Below, piece after piece: positions 16,491-24,640 of a DNA stretch of 64,000 nucleotides. Numbering within the stretch: position 1 is the first letter of the stretch; every line of letters begins with the position of its first letter. The DNA is from CAVVYV01 sp963818205 (GTDB lineage Bacteria; Actinomycetota; Thermoleophilia; Solirubrobacterales; 70-9): contig CAWFRG010000016.1 of assembly GCA_963818205.1 (NCBI GenBank), positions 62,001 through 126,000 of the forward strand, written 5' to 3'. The notes below the pieces were generated by a model, which saw nothing but the letters and a program-made list of their open reading frames with translations, ran no database searches and was not told where the DNA came from. The translations under genes and the position numbers were made by a program.

Positions 16491-18736
16491 ATGCGCACCC
16501 TGATGGGAAATCTCGCCGGCCTGATCGCCCGCCGCCGCTGGCTGATCGTCGGCGTCTGGCTGGCGATCGTTGCCTTCTCGCTGCCCCTGGCGGCCCGCCA
16601 GACCGAGGATCTGGGCGGCGGCGGCTTCGATGTGCCCGGTAGCCAATCCGAGGCGGTCGAGAAGGCAGTGACGCGTGACTTCGCCTCCTCGGACCGCGGC
16701 CGGCTGGCGCTGGTCCTTCAGCCCGAGCCGCGGCTGACTGTTGAGGCGGCGTCCGCCGCGGTCGATCGCGCCGGGGCCCAGGTGGCCAAGGCCGACGGCG
16801 CCACGATCGCCCCGAAGGTGGCGGCCGGGGCGAAGGCCGAACTCGCCGCCGGCCGGGTCGCGGTCGTTCCGGTTGACGCCAAGGGCGACTCCGACGAGCT
16901 CGTCGACACCGCCACCGAGCTCCGCGACGAGCTCTCCCCCGGGGAGGCCGCGGGTGGGGTAACCCCGTACATCGTCGGCCAGCCCGCGATGTGGGCCGCC
17001 CTCGCCGAGGTCTCCAGGGAGGATCTGGCGAGCGCCGAGCGCACCGGCTTTCCGATCGTCGCTCTGATCCTGATCACCGTCTTCGGCTCGCTCGCCGCCG
17101 CCACCCTCCCGCTCGCCCTCGGCTTCGTCGCCGTCACGATCACCGGCGCGGTCATCTACCTGCTCTCGCAGCAGATGGAGATGTCGGTCTTCGTCACCAA
17201 CATGGCCTCGATGATCGGGATCGGCGTCGCGGTCGACTACTCGCTCTTCATCCTCGCCCGCTTTCGGGAGTCGGTCCGCTCGGGTCGGAGCTCCGCCGAG
17301 GCCCGCGCCGAGGCGCTCTCGACCTCGGGCCTCGCGGTGACCTTCTCGGGCCTCGCGGTGATCATTTCCCTCGCCGGTCTCTGGATGGTCGAGAACCAGG
17401 CCCTGCGATCGATGGCGCTGGGGGCGATGGTGGTGGTGGCGATTGCAATCCTGGTGGCAACCACCCTGCTTCCGGCCCTGATCCGGATCCTCGGCTATCG
17501 GGTTGAGGCGGGCGGGGTCGCCTGGTCGGTGATCCGCTCCGTCAAGGGCCTCTGGCGCCGGCGCCGGCGCCCGGGCTCGACCGCCCCCGATCGGGAGAGC
17601 TTCTGGCAGCGCTGGACCGACGCGGTGATGCGCCGGCCGGTGCTCTCCGTCCTCGGCGCCAGCGCGATCCTCCTGACCCTGTCGATCCCGGTGCTCAGCC
17701 TGACCACCGGCAACGGGGCCCTGAAGCAGTTCTCACCCGACAACGACGCCCGGGTGGGCACAGAGCTGGCGGCCGAGGCGACCGGGGGCGGCTCCGACCC
17801 GGTGCGGGTTCTGGTCAGCTTCGACAACGGAACCCTCGCCGATCGCTCGAATGCGGCTGCCGTCCGCGACTTCGCCCGGCTCGCCCGCGAGGATCCCGAG
17901 GTCAACAGCGTGGCGCCGGCGGTCCCCAACGGCGGCCGGGCGCTCGTCGACCTGGAGCCCGCCGAGGGGGCTGAATCGGAGCAGACGCTCGCCCTGATCC
18001 AGCGGCTGCGCGACCAGGTCGTCCCCGCCTCGGCACTGGCGGCGACGGCGTCGGTGGACGTCGGCGGCGAGTCGGCACGGATCGACGATTCCCGCGAGCA
18101 GATCAACGGCTCGATGTGGAAGATCATCGGCTTCGTCCTCGCCTTCTCCTTCGTCGTCCTGATGGTGATGCTGCGCTCGCTGCTGCTCCCGCTGAAGGCG
18201 GTGCTGATGAACCTGCTCTCGATCGGGGCGGCGTACGGGGTTCTGGTCGCGGTGTTCCAGTGGGGCTGGTTGGAGGGCCTGCTCGGCCTCGAGGAGCTGG
18301 GCGCGCTCGACACGCTCACCCCGCCCCTGGTGCTGGCGGTGGTCTTCGGCCTCTCGATGGACTACGAGGTCTTCCTGCTCTCCCGGATCAAGGAGCGCTA
18401 CGAGGAGCACGGCGACAATCGCCGCGCCGTCGCCGAGGGGCTCGCCTCCAGCGCCGGCACGATCTCCTCGGCGGCGCTGATCATGGTCGCCGTCTTCGCG
18501 GTCTTCGTCCTCACCGGGGTCCCCTCGATCCAGCAGCTCGGGCTCGGCACCGCCGTCGCGATCGCGATCGACGCGACCCTGGTCCGCCTGATCCTGGTGC
18601 CCGCGGCGATGGAGCTGATGGGGCGGTGGAACTGGTGGCTGCCGGGCTGGCTCGACCGGATCCTGCCCCACGTCGGGCTCGAGGGCAGGCCACGGAAGGG
18701 ACCACGGTCTCCCGAGGCCGAGCCGCCCGCGCTTAG
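16491..18736 (+). CDS. MMPL-family (RND) lipid/drug exporter
   Basis: About 745 residues with the two-fold MMPL layout: a first helix (LIARRRWLIVGVWLAIVAFS), an external domain, a block of five helices with the proton-relay type segment GIGVAVDYSLFILARFRES, a second external domain (TGNGALKQFSPDNDARVGTE) and a second five-helix block with VFGLSMDYEVFLLSRIKERY. The paired DY motifs in the fourth helix of each half are typical of proton-driven MMPL transporters, which export lipids or drugs. ATG 16491 and ATG 16503 are both possible starts. The conserved region ends near 18690. The frame stays open into the thioesterase gene, but a +1 shift near 18680 gives a natural stop at 18736, so the fusion is probably not real. 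Confidence 0.9.
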
Positions 18737-18833
18737 GTCGCTGAGCGCGCGCTCGCTGGTCTTCGCCGAGCGCTCCGACATCCCGTCCGTTAGGTTCGGC
18801 CCCGATGGCCGAAGCGGGACGGAAGGCGGAGCG

Positions 18834-19926
18834 ATGGCAGGAGCCGCATCTCGGCGGTTACCCGACCCTTCGAATTTCGGCCTCTCCGGCCTCGAGCGGA
18901 TGAGGCGCGGGCGCGAGGGTCGCCGCATTCCGATCCCGCCGATCGCCTATCTCTCGAGATCGCATTCGCGAGCTCTCCAGGGGCACGCGTCCTTCACGAT
19001 CCCCGCCTCGCCGTGGTTCGCCAACTCGGCCGGGGTGATCCCCGGCGGGATGCTGGCGGTGCTGGCCGACGCCCCGCTGGGCGCCTCGATCCACACCGAG
19101 CACCGCCAGGGGTCGACCTTCACCACGGCCGAGATCTCGCTTACCTTCCTCCGTCCCGTCCACCCCGATCCCGAAGCCGAAGATCAGCGGGTCCGGGCAC
19201 GTGATCCACGTCGGCCGCTCGATCGCCCTCTCCGAGGCGTTCATGATCAACGAGGCCAGCGGTGACCTGGTGGCCCACGGGACCTCCCGCTGCTCGATCT
19301 TCCCGCCGGTCGATCCGATCCCCGAGCCGCCGGCGGAGATGCCGCGGTCCTGGAGCAGCCATATCCGGGCGATGACCCATCGCCACCCCTGCGGCGAGCG
19401 TTGCGGGGAGCGCGGCCGACCAGGAGGTATTCGACCGGATGAGCGGCCTGGAGTTCCTGGGCGCCCAGATCGTCGGGCGAGATGGAGGCGCCGCCGATCC
19501 ACCACCTGACCGGGGGTCGCGCCCGACGGCGGCCGAGGACGGGCGAGCGACCTTCGTCCTTCCCTGCAGCCCCTGGCTGTCGACCGGCATGCGGAGCGTC
19601 CAGGGCGGATTCACCGCGATGCTGGCGGAGCTCGCGCTGCCGGCGCCTCCTTCAGCACCATCGATCCCGGCGTGGCGGTCGCGCCCCTGGACTTGAAGAT
19701 GAACTTGCTGCGGCCGGTGATGCCCGACATGCGTGACCTCACCGCCGAGGCGGAGATTGTCCATCGCGGGCGCACGATCGCGATTACCTCCTGTCGGGTG
19801 ACCAATGCTGACGGCAAACCGGTGGCGCTCGCGACCGGCTCCGGCATGTACCTGCCAGGGCGCCCGGCGAGCCTGGTCGGGGTCGAGCAGCTCGGCTCCT
19901 CCGACGCTGAGGAGGCGGGAGCGTAG
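18834..19926 (+). pseudogene. PaaI-like double-hotdog thioesterase, multiply frameshifted
   Basis: Two consecutive hotdog domains are visible in changing frames. Domain 1 (frame of ATG 18834): NFGLSGLERMRRGREGRRIP, SFTIPASPWFANSAGVIPGG, then a shift near 19170 to GHVIHVGRSIALSEAFMINE and ASGDLVAHGTSRCSIFP. Domain 2: MSGLEFLGAQIVGRD, then EAPPIHHLTG, STGMRSVQGGFTAMLAELAL, then APLDLKMNLLRPVMPDM and RGRTIAITSCRVTNADGKPV. The domains recur about 180 residues apart, so this is one tandem acyl-CoA thioesterase of roughly 360 residues. At least four indels break it. Hotdog thioesterases of this type hydrolyse acyl-CoAs. An MMPL lipid exporter lies directly upstream. Confidence 0.75.
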
Positions 19927-19996
19927 GGCGCGCGGCACCGCAGCGATCGCGCGGCTCGTTTGGCAGGTAGCGCGCCCGCTATTACGATGGCGTCCC

Positions 19997-20530
19997 ATGG
20001 GACTGTTCAGCTGGCTTCGGCGCAAGGACGAGCGGGCGATTCCCGAGCCGGGCACCCCGGAGTTCGAGGCCGCAGTGCAGGGTTCGGCGATCCCCGACTC
20101 CCAGAGCGTCTCGATGGGCGAAACGGGCTGGACCTCGCCGACCGACTCCGACGCCGCCCAGCAGGCGCTCGGCCAGCTCGGGATCGATCCGAGCCAGGTG
20201 GAGGTCGAGCGGAGCAGCCAGACGATCGACCTGCGCGGCAGCGGCCACCGGGAGCAGGTCGAGGAGGTCCTGCGCCAGCACGGCATTGACCCAGATAAAG
20301 AGGGTCAGACGATCGACGCCTCCAAGGTTCCGGGCCTGCCGAAGGCGCTGCTCTCGGTGCTGATGGGCGGGGGGATGCGGATCCCGAACGCCGGCGGCTT
20401 CGGCGGGGGGATCTCGGGACCCGAGCAGGACCCGCTCGCGGTGGTCGAGCACCTGGCGAAGCAGCGCGATGCCGGTGAGATCACCGAGGCCGAGTTCGAG
20501 GCGCAGAAGAAGCGCCTCCTCGGCGGCTAG
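19997..20530 (+). CDS. SHOCT-domain protein of unknown function
   Basis: 177 residues from ATG 19997. The C-terminus is a SHOCT domain (AVVEHLAKQRDAGEITEAEF, then EAQKKRLLGG), a short helical motif often found at the end of membrane or oligomeric proteins. The N-terminal part is acidic and Ser/Gln-rich (MGLFSWLRRKDERAIPEPGT) with two similar segments ending in HGIDPDKE and LGIDPSQVE, followed by a Gly-rich linker (GGGMRIPNAGGFGGGIS). There is no signal peptide or membrane helix. It ends one base before the convergent diiron-protein gene. No specific function can be assigned. Confidence 0.8.
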   Translation: MGLFSWLRRKDERAIPEPGTPEFEAAVQGSAIPDSQSVSMGETGWTSPTDSDAAQQALGQLGIDPSQVEVERSSQTIDLRGSGHREQVEEVLRQHGIDPDKEGQTIDASKVPGLPKALLSVLMGGGMRIPNAGGFGGGISGPEQDPLAVVEHLAKQRDAGEITEAEFEAQKKRLLGG

Positions 20531-21817
20531 CTACTCGATCGGGGCCGGCCGCGGCGGGAAGATCTTCGGCAGGCGCGCCAGCTGGCGCAGGGAGCCGCGC
20601 GGCCGCAGCCGGCGGCGCAGCATCGCCCGCCGCGCGTCATGCCCCCGAGTCGCGATCTCGATCCAGTCGGCCCAGGTGGTGCGCAGGGTGACGTCGGCCT
20701 TGTCCGCGGTGCCCTGTTGGGCGCGGGTCGAGCCGTCGTCGATGCTGACGTAGTAGGGGTCGGCGTCCTCGAACCGCCACTGGATCGTCACCGGGCGGTC
20801 GACCGCATCTGTGTGCGCCGAGCGGGCGATCACCTCGAAGAGGATCTTCTCGACCTCGGGGTCGCACTTGGGCTTGCCGTTCGGCTCGCCGAGGATCCCG
20901 GCCTTGAGCAGCTTGATCTGGCGCTCGGCCCGCTCCCGGTGGGGCATCTCGGGATCGAACGGGTAGATCCCGGGCGGATGCTCGTCCAGCGGGTAGCCGG
21001 TCGCCCGCCACTTCATCTCCACCGAGCGCATCCCGAAGGCGTAGATGTCCTCGAGGGTGAAGCCGTACTCGGTCGTGTAGCGCTCGTCCCATCCCGGCGG
21101 GACCATCACCGCCAGCGTGTACGGCAGTACCTCGCGCAGGACCTCGGAGGCGGCGTCCTTGCACTCGTCGGACTCGGCGAAGAGCTCGGAGAGCACCTTG
21201 ACCCCGAAGCCGATGTGGCGCTGCTCGTCGCGCGAGACCCTCTCCATCCCGAAGCTGAAGCCGGGGAGGGTCTCCGCCTTGGCGAAGAAGTCCTCGATGA
21301 AATGCTGGGCGGGCTGGGCCATCGCCGCCTCGACGATCATGTGGTAGAGGGTGATCGCCTGCGCGAACTTCGGCAGGGAGCGGTCGTGGCGGAGCTCCTC
21401 GGCCATCGTCTCGAGCCGGTCGAAGACGCCCCGGTAGCCCCAGCCGAGCTGCGGGTGGGTGGAGGCGAGGGTCTCGGAGATGCTGTCGCCGGCCCCGATC
21501 ACCTCCTTGAAGAAACGGTGGAAGAAGAAGCTGTGGCGGGCCTCGTCGACCTGCTGGGTCGCGAGGAAGTACTTCTGCTCCTCCTTCGGGGCGGCGTCGA
21601 TGTAGGGGGAGAGGCCGTCGGTGACCGCGTCCTCGCCATAGAGGAACATCGAGTAGAGCCAGAGCGCCGACTTGCGCTGGATCTCGCTCAGCGACTCCCA
21701 GCCGGCTCTGTCCTCGGAGAAGTCGATCTCGCTCGCCTTCCAGTTCCCCTCCTCCCAGCGCTGGTAGAGGTCCTGATAGCTGATCTGCCCGGCGAGGTTC
21801 TGCTGCGCGACCGACAT
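20531..21817 (-). CDS. R2lox-like diiron/Mn-Fe oxidase fused to a C-terminal SCP2-like domain
   Basis: A 428-residue ferritin-like protein. Metal ligands are readable: D63 (in GEDAVTD), E92 and H95 (DEARH), E163 (YHMIVE), E198 and H201 (RDEQRHIGFG). V65 and Y158 sit exactly where R2-like ligand-binding oxidases form their Val-Tyr ether cross-link (two residues after ligand 1; five before ligand 4), so R2lox fits better than a true ribonucleotide reductase beta subunit. Residues from about 335 to 425 (VTIQWRFEDADPYYVSIDDG; KADVTLRTTWADWIEI) resemble an SCP2 sterol-carrier domain, which would bind a lipid. A divergent TetR gene and a palindromic operator lie upstream. Oxidation of a lipid-like substrate is an inference. 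Confidence 0.85.
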   Translation of the reverse strand: MSVAQQNLAGQISYQDLYQRWEEGNWKASEIDFSEDRAGWESLSEIQRKSALWLYSMFLYGEDAVTDGLSPYIDAAPKEEQKYFLATQQVDEARHSFFFHRFFKEVIGAGDSISETLASTHPQLGWGYRGVFDRLETMAEELRHDRSLPKFAQAITLYHMIVEAAMAQPAQHFIEDFFAKAETLPGFSFGMERVSRDEQRHIGFGVKVLSELFAESDECKDAASEVLREVLPYTLAVMVPPGWDERYTTEYGFTLEDIYAFGMRSVEMKWRATGYPLDEHPPGIYPFDPEMPHRERAERQIKLLKAGILGEPNGKPKCDPEVEKILFEVIARSAHTDAVDRPVTIQWRFEDADPYYVSIDDGSTRAQQGTADKADVTLRTTWADWIEIATRGHDARRAMLRRRLRPRGSLRQLARLPKIFPPRPAPIE

Positions 21818-21868
21818 CTCACTTCCTCTCGTCCGATTCTGGAGCCGTCTCTGGTCCCTGTAAGATAA

Positions 21869-21888
21869 CTAACTGACCAGTCAGTTAG
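21869..21888. promoter_or_regulatory. 20-bp palindromic operator between the R2lox-like gene and tetR
   Basis: CTAACTGAC-CA-GTCAGTTAG is a perfect inverted repeat (9-bp arms, 2-bp centre) in the 96-bp divergent intergenic region. The TGAC/GTCA core is typical of TetR-family operators. It probably controls both divergent genes. Confidence 0.75.
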
Positions 21889-21912
21889 GAGTTATTGGGG
21901 AGATTTTGGCTC

Positions 21913-21928
21913 TGTGACACAGGTCACA
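21913..21928. promoter_or_regulatory. CRP/FNR-like palindrome overlapping the tetR start codon
   Basis: TGTGACACAGGTCACA fits the CRP consensus half-sites TGTGA and TCACA with a 6-nt spacer; with the inner bases the arms are TGTGAC/GTCACA. It overlaps the GTG start at 21914. No CRP/FNR gene is in the window, so binding is speculative. Confidence 0.4.
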
Positions 21929-22570
21929 CAACAATCGAAGTCCGGCGCCGCCCCGCGGCGGCGGATGGCAGCCTCCGATCGCCGCCTGGCGATCCTCGAG
22001 GCCGCCCGGGCCGCCTTCGCCGAGGGCGGCTTTCACCAGACCTCCCTCGATGCGGTCGCCGAGCAAGCGGGGGTCTCGAAGGCCCTGATCTACGAGCACT
22101 TCGACTCGAAGCGCGAGCTCTACCTGGCGATGCTGGAGATGCACACAGACGAGCTGGTCGAGCGGGTGACCGCGGCGGTGACCGCGGCCGAGCAGCCCGA
22201 GGAGCGGATGCGCTCGGGGCTGGAGGCTTTCTTCGGCTTCGTCGAGGAACGCCGCGGCGCCTGGCGGATCATGTTCCGCAACCCGGGCGATCCCGACGTC
22301 GCCGTCTACATGGAGCGCCTCCGCGACGGCGTCGCGGCGGTGGTTGCCGCCCTGATGAGCGAGGAGGCCGAGCAGGCCTTCCCCGACGCGCCCGAGCGCG
22401 AGCGAATCATCCAGATGGTCGCCCAGCAGCTGGTCGGGGCGATGCAGGCGCTGGCCGACTGGTGGGATCTCCATCGCGAGATCCCACGCGAGCAGGTGAT
22501 CCAGGGGGCGATGGACTTCGCCTGGTCCGGGCAGGAGCGCCTCAGCCGGGGGCTGCGCTGGTCCCCTTAG
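21914..22570 (+). CDS. TetR-family transcriptional regulator
   Basis: 218 residues with the TetR DNA-binding domain near residues 25-70 (RLAILEAARAAFAEGGFHQT; LDAVAEQAGVSKALIYEHFD; SKRELYLAML) and a helical C-terminal domain. GTG 21914 has a GGGGAG sequence about 11 nt upstream; ATG 21965 (MAASDRRLAIL) is an alternative that would free the palindrome at 21913-21928 from the coding region. It is divergent from the R2lox-like gene with a perfect 20-bp palindrome between, the classical arrangement for a repressor of its neighbour and itself. A partial second copy of the ligand-domain coding sequence lies at 23262-23440. Confidence 0.92.
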   Translation: MTQVTQQSKSGAAPRRRMAASDRRLAILEAARAAFAEGGFHQTSLDAVAEQAGVSKALIYEHFDSKRELYLAMLEMHTDELVERVTAAVTAAEQPEERMRSGLEAFFGFVEERRGAWRIMFRNPGDPDVAVYMERLRDGVAAVVAALMSEEAEQAFPDAPERERIIQMVAQQLVGAMQALADWWDLHREIPREQVIQGAMDFAWSGQERLSRGLRWSP

Positions 22571-22808
22571 CTGAATCCAGGCGCGCGCTCAGCGATCACG
22601 CAGGCCGCCGGCGCACCCCCAACTTCCTCAACCAGCGCATCGGTGACGATGAAGCCGCTCTGCTCGAGCGTTGCGGTCAGCCGCGCGCAGAACTGCCTCC
22701 TCGCTCCCAGAGGGAACGAACGTGGAGGGCCTGCATCGCCCACGCGAGGCGCTCTGAGCTCTTTCTTGCCACGGACGGGGCAACCATCCTCGTCTGGCGA
22801 ACGCCCGT
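22567..22808 (-). other. Possible gene remnant downstream of the VOC gene
   Basis: No complete gene is visible. The minus-strand frame ending at the TAA at 22569-22567 has a protein-like tail (ATLEQSGFIVTDALVEEVGG and then CVIAERAPGFS), and an adjacent frame upstream reads ERLAWAMQALHVRSLWER, so a shifted fragment of about 70 residues may be present. I could not assign a family. It may be the decayed 3' end of a gene, and it overlaps the tetR stop by 2 bp. Confidence 0.25.
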
Positions 22809-23198
22809 CTACGACGAAGCCCCGGTTTCGGCCGATCGAGGTGACGCGTTCGTGGCGTCGGGCGGCTCGGCGAACGCGATCGTGTTCCCATCCGGATCGG
22901 GGACGTTCACGTGGCGGACGCCGTTCGAGTAGGTCTCGATCGGTTCGTGCTCGATGCGCTGGGCAGCGAGGCGCTCGAGGAGCGCGTCGAGCCCGGCGAC
23001 GGAGAGGGTGATCCGCCCCGCGCCCGCCTGCGCCGCGTTCGGCTCGATGAAGAGCCAGGCGTGCTCGTCGATCTCCCAGAGGATCTCTTCGCCGACGCGA
23101 CTGTCAGGCGGTCGCCCGAAGAACCGCGTGTACCAATCGATGCTGGCGTCAAGATCGGATACCGGGACGCCGGCGAAGAGGTCGGTGATCGCGCCCAT
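22809..23198 (-). CDS. VOC (glyoxalase/bleomycin-resistance) family protein
   Basis: A 129-residue single-module vicinal-oxygen-chelate protein. It starts AITDLFAGVPVSDLDASIDW followed by YTRFFGRPP, the usual first beta-alpha unit, and ends with HVNVPDPDGNTIAFAEPP, the second unit carrying the conserved PDGN turn. Metal-ligand positions are not fully clear: there is a Glu in EIDEHAW and Glu/Asn near the end. The family includes glyoxalases, dioxygenases and antibiotic-binding proteins, so the activity stays open. It lies between an intact tetR and a tetR fragment, an unsettled region. Confidence 0.88.
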   Translation of the reverse strand: MGAITDLFAGVPVSDLDASIDWYTRFFGRPPDSRVGEEILWEIDEHAWLFIEPNAAQAGAGRITLSVAGLDALLERLAAQRIEHEPIETYSNGVRHVNVPDPDGNTIAFAEPPDATNASPRSAETGASS

Positions 23199-23261
23199 CT
23201 CAGGCAGTGGTATAGCGCCTAAAGCGCTGCGCAGCCAGGTGCGGCCACCGATCGGCGTGAT

Positions 23262-23440
23262 CGCGGCCGCATCCCGGCAATCCCGGCGATCCAGATGTCG
23301 CCGTCTACATGGATCGTCTCCGCGACGGGGTCGCCGCCGCGGTCGTCGCCCTGATGAGCGAGAAGGCGACCCGGGCCTTCCCCGACGTACCCGAGCGTGA
23401 GCGGATCATCGAGATGACCGCCCAGCAGCTGGCAGCCCGG
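23262..23440 (+). pseudogene. Fragment of a TetR regulator (partial duplication of the 21914-22570 gene)
   Basis: Reads GNPGDPDVAVYMDRLRDGVA, LMSEKATRAFPDVPERERII and EMTAQQL, closely matching residues about 122-176 of the intact regulator (NPGDPDVAVYMERLRDGVA; PDAPERERIIQMVAQQL). There is no helix-turn-helix part and no natural end; it runs into the 3' end of the MFS gene. It is a diverged duplicate remnant rather than a functional gene. Confidence 0.8.
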
Positions 23441-23457
23441 CAAGTTCGGCGACTGAA

Positions 23458-24615
23458 TCAGTTCGCGGGCGACCGCAGCTTGCTCGCGGGCGAGGCGGGC
23501 CGGGCATTGGCGAGCCCCGCGACAAGGACGATTCCGGCCAGGGCCAGGAAGGCCGCCTCCGCGTTCCCGTCGGCCAGCGCCGCCCCGACGAGGGGCACGG
23601 CCGGGATAGGGAAGAAGTTGGCCGCCACCTGCATCAGGCCGAGTCCGCCGAGGGGGCGGCCGGGCAGCACGCGCTCGGCCTCGTCGTATGCGAGCGCGGC
23701 CGGGAGCGACATCCCGAGCCCCATCAACGCCACCGCCAGCAGGACCCAGGGGACCGTGTTGTCGATCGCGAGGGTCGCGATTCCCGCGGCGGCGACGGCG
23801 CAGCTTCCGAGCGCCAGCGGGCCCGGCGGCGCCCCGCGGGCCGACAGCACGCCCCCGACGTAGCGCAGCAGCGCGGTCAGCGCGAACAGCCCGAACGAGA
23901 CGAGCCCCGCGAGCCCGGCACTGAACGAATCGCCGGCCGTCAGGTAACCGATCAGCCAGGCCCCGAGCACGAACGGGACCCCGAGCGTGGCGACGCCGAG
24001 CAGGGAGACTCGCCAGAAGGCGAGGCTGGGGAGGGCCTCGCGAATCAGGCCCTCGCTCGGCTCGCTGCGGGGGACGCCGCCCGGGATCTCCCGCGGTAGG
24101 AACGCGAACGGCAGGAGGCCGACGGCGGCGCTGGCCGCGAACGCGACGCGCCAGTCCGCGTCGAGCTCCTCGAGCAGCCCGCCGACACCGAGCGCGCCGG
24201 CGATCCCGAGAGTGATTCCCGCGCCGAACACGCCGAGCAGCTTCACCCCTCCGGCCGCCCGGGCGAAGCCACCGCCGAACAGGAAGATCAGGCCCGCTCC
24301 GATTCCGGCGATCACCCTGCCGCCGACGACGCCGGCGAATGCCGGACTCACCGCGATCAGCACGTTTCCTGTGACGCAGAAGAGGCAGGCCGAGCGCAGC
24401 CCGGTCCCGAGGGAGATCCGGCGCGAGAGCTCCGCCCCGGCGAGTCCGGCGGCGACCACCCCGGCGAAGAAGAACGTCCCCGAGGCCAGTCCCACCTCGC
24501 CCAGGGAGACCGAGAACTCGTCCGCGACCGCGCCGGAGACCGGGCCGAAGTTGCCGGCATTCCAGGTCCCGCTCACCCCGAGCACGAACACCGCCTGGCG
24601 GGCTCGCCTGCTCAC
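23458..24615 (-). CDS. MFS transporter
   Basis: A 12-helix major facilitator of about 385 residues from GTG 24615, chosen because AGGAG lies about 10 nt upstream and the extra 42 codons of the longer frame overlap glyS and look non-coding. Helix 1-2 region: AVFVLGVSGTWNAGNFGPVS. The loop after helix 2 carries AELSRRISLGTGLRSACLFC, the degenerate MFS A motif. The ends of the two six-helix halves are separated by the LPREIPGGVPRSEPSEGL loop. It starts 25 bp after the glyS stop, so it probably shares that transcript. The substrate is unknown; proteins of this sort export drugs or small metabolites. Confidence 0.85.
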   Translation of the reverse strand: MSRRARQAVFVLGVSGTWNAGNFGPVSGAVADEFSVSLGEVGLASGTFFFAGVVAAGLAGAELSRRISLGTGLRSACLFCVTGNVLIAVSPAFAGVVGGRVIAGIGAGLIFLFGGGFARAAGGVKLLGVFGAGITLGIAGALGVGGLLEELDADWRVAFAASAAVGLLPFAFLPREIPGGVPRSEPSEGLIREALPSLAFWRVSLLGVATLGVPFVLGAWLIGYLTAGDSFSAGLAGLVSFGLFALTALLRYVGGVLSARGAPPGPLALGSCAVAAAGIATLAIDNTVPWVLLAVALMGLGMSLPAALAYDEAERVLPGRPLGGLGLMQVAANFFPIPAVPLVGAALADGNAEAAFLALAGIVLVAGLANARPASPASKLRSPAN

Positions 24616-24640
24616 GGCGCGGATTCTCCTGGAGCAGCGC

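Noticed and set aside
16491..19265. A 924-residue MMPL-thioesterase fusion protein
   Set aside because: The linker is poor coding sequence and a one-base shift gives a natural MMPL end; the thioesterase half is itself frameshifted, so artefact is more likely than true fusion.
20531..21817. Ribonucleotide reductase beta subunit
   Set aside because: The cross-link Val/Tyr positions and the SCP2-like C-terminus favour R2lox, and no alpha subunit gene is nearby.
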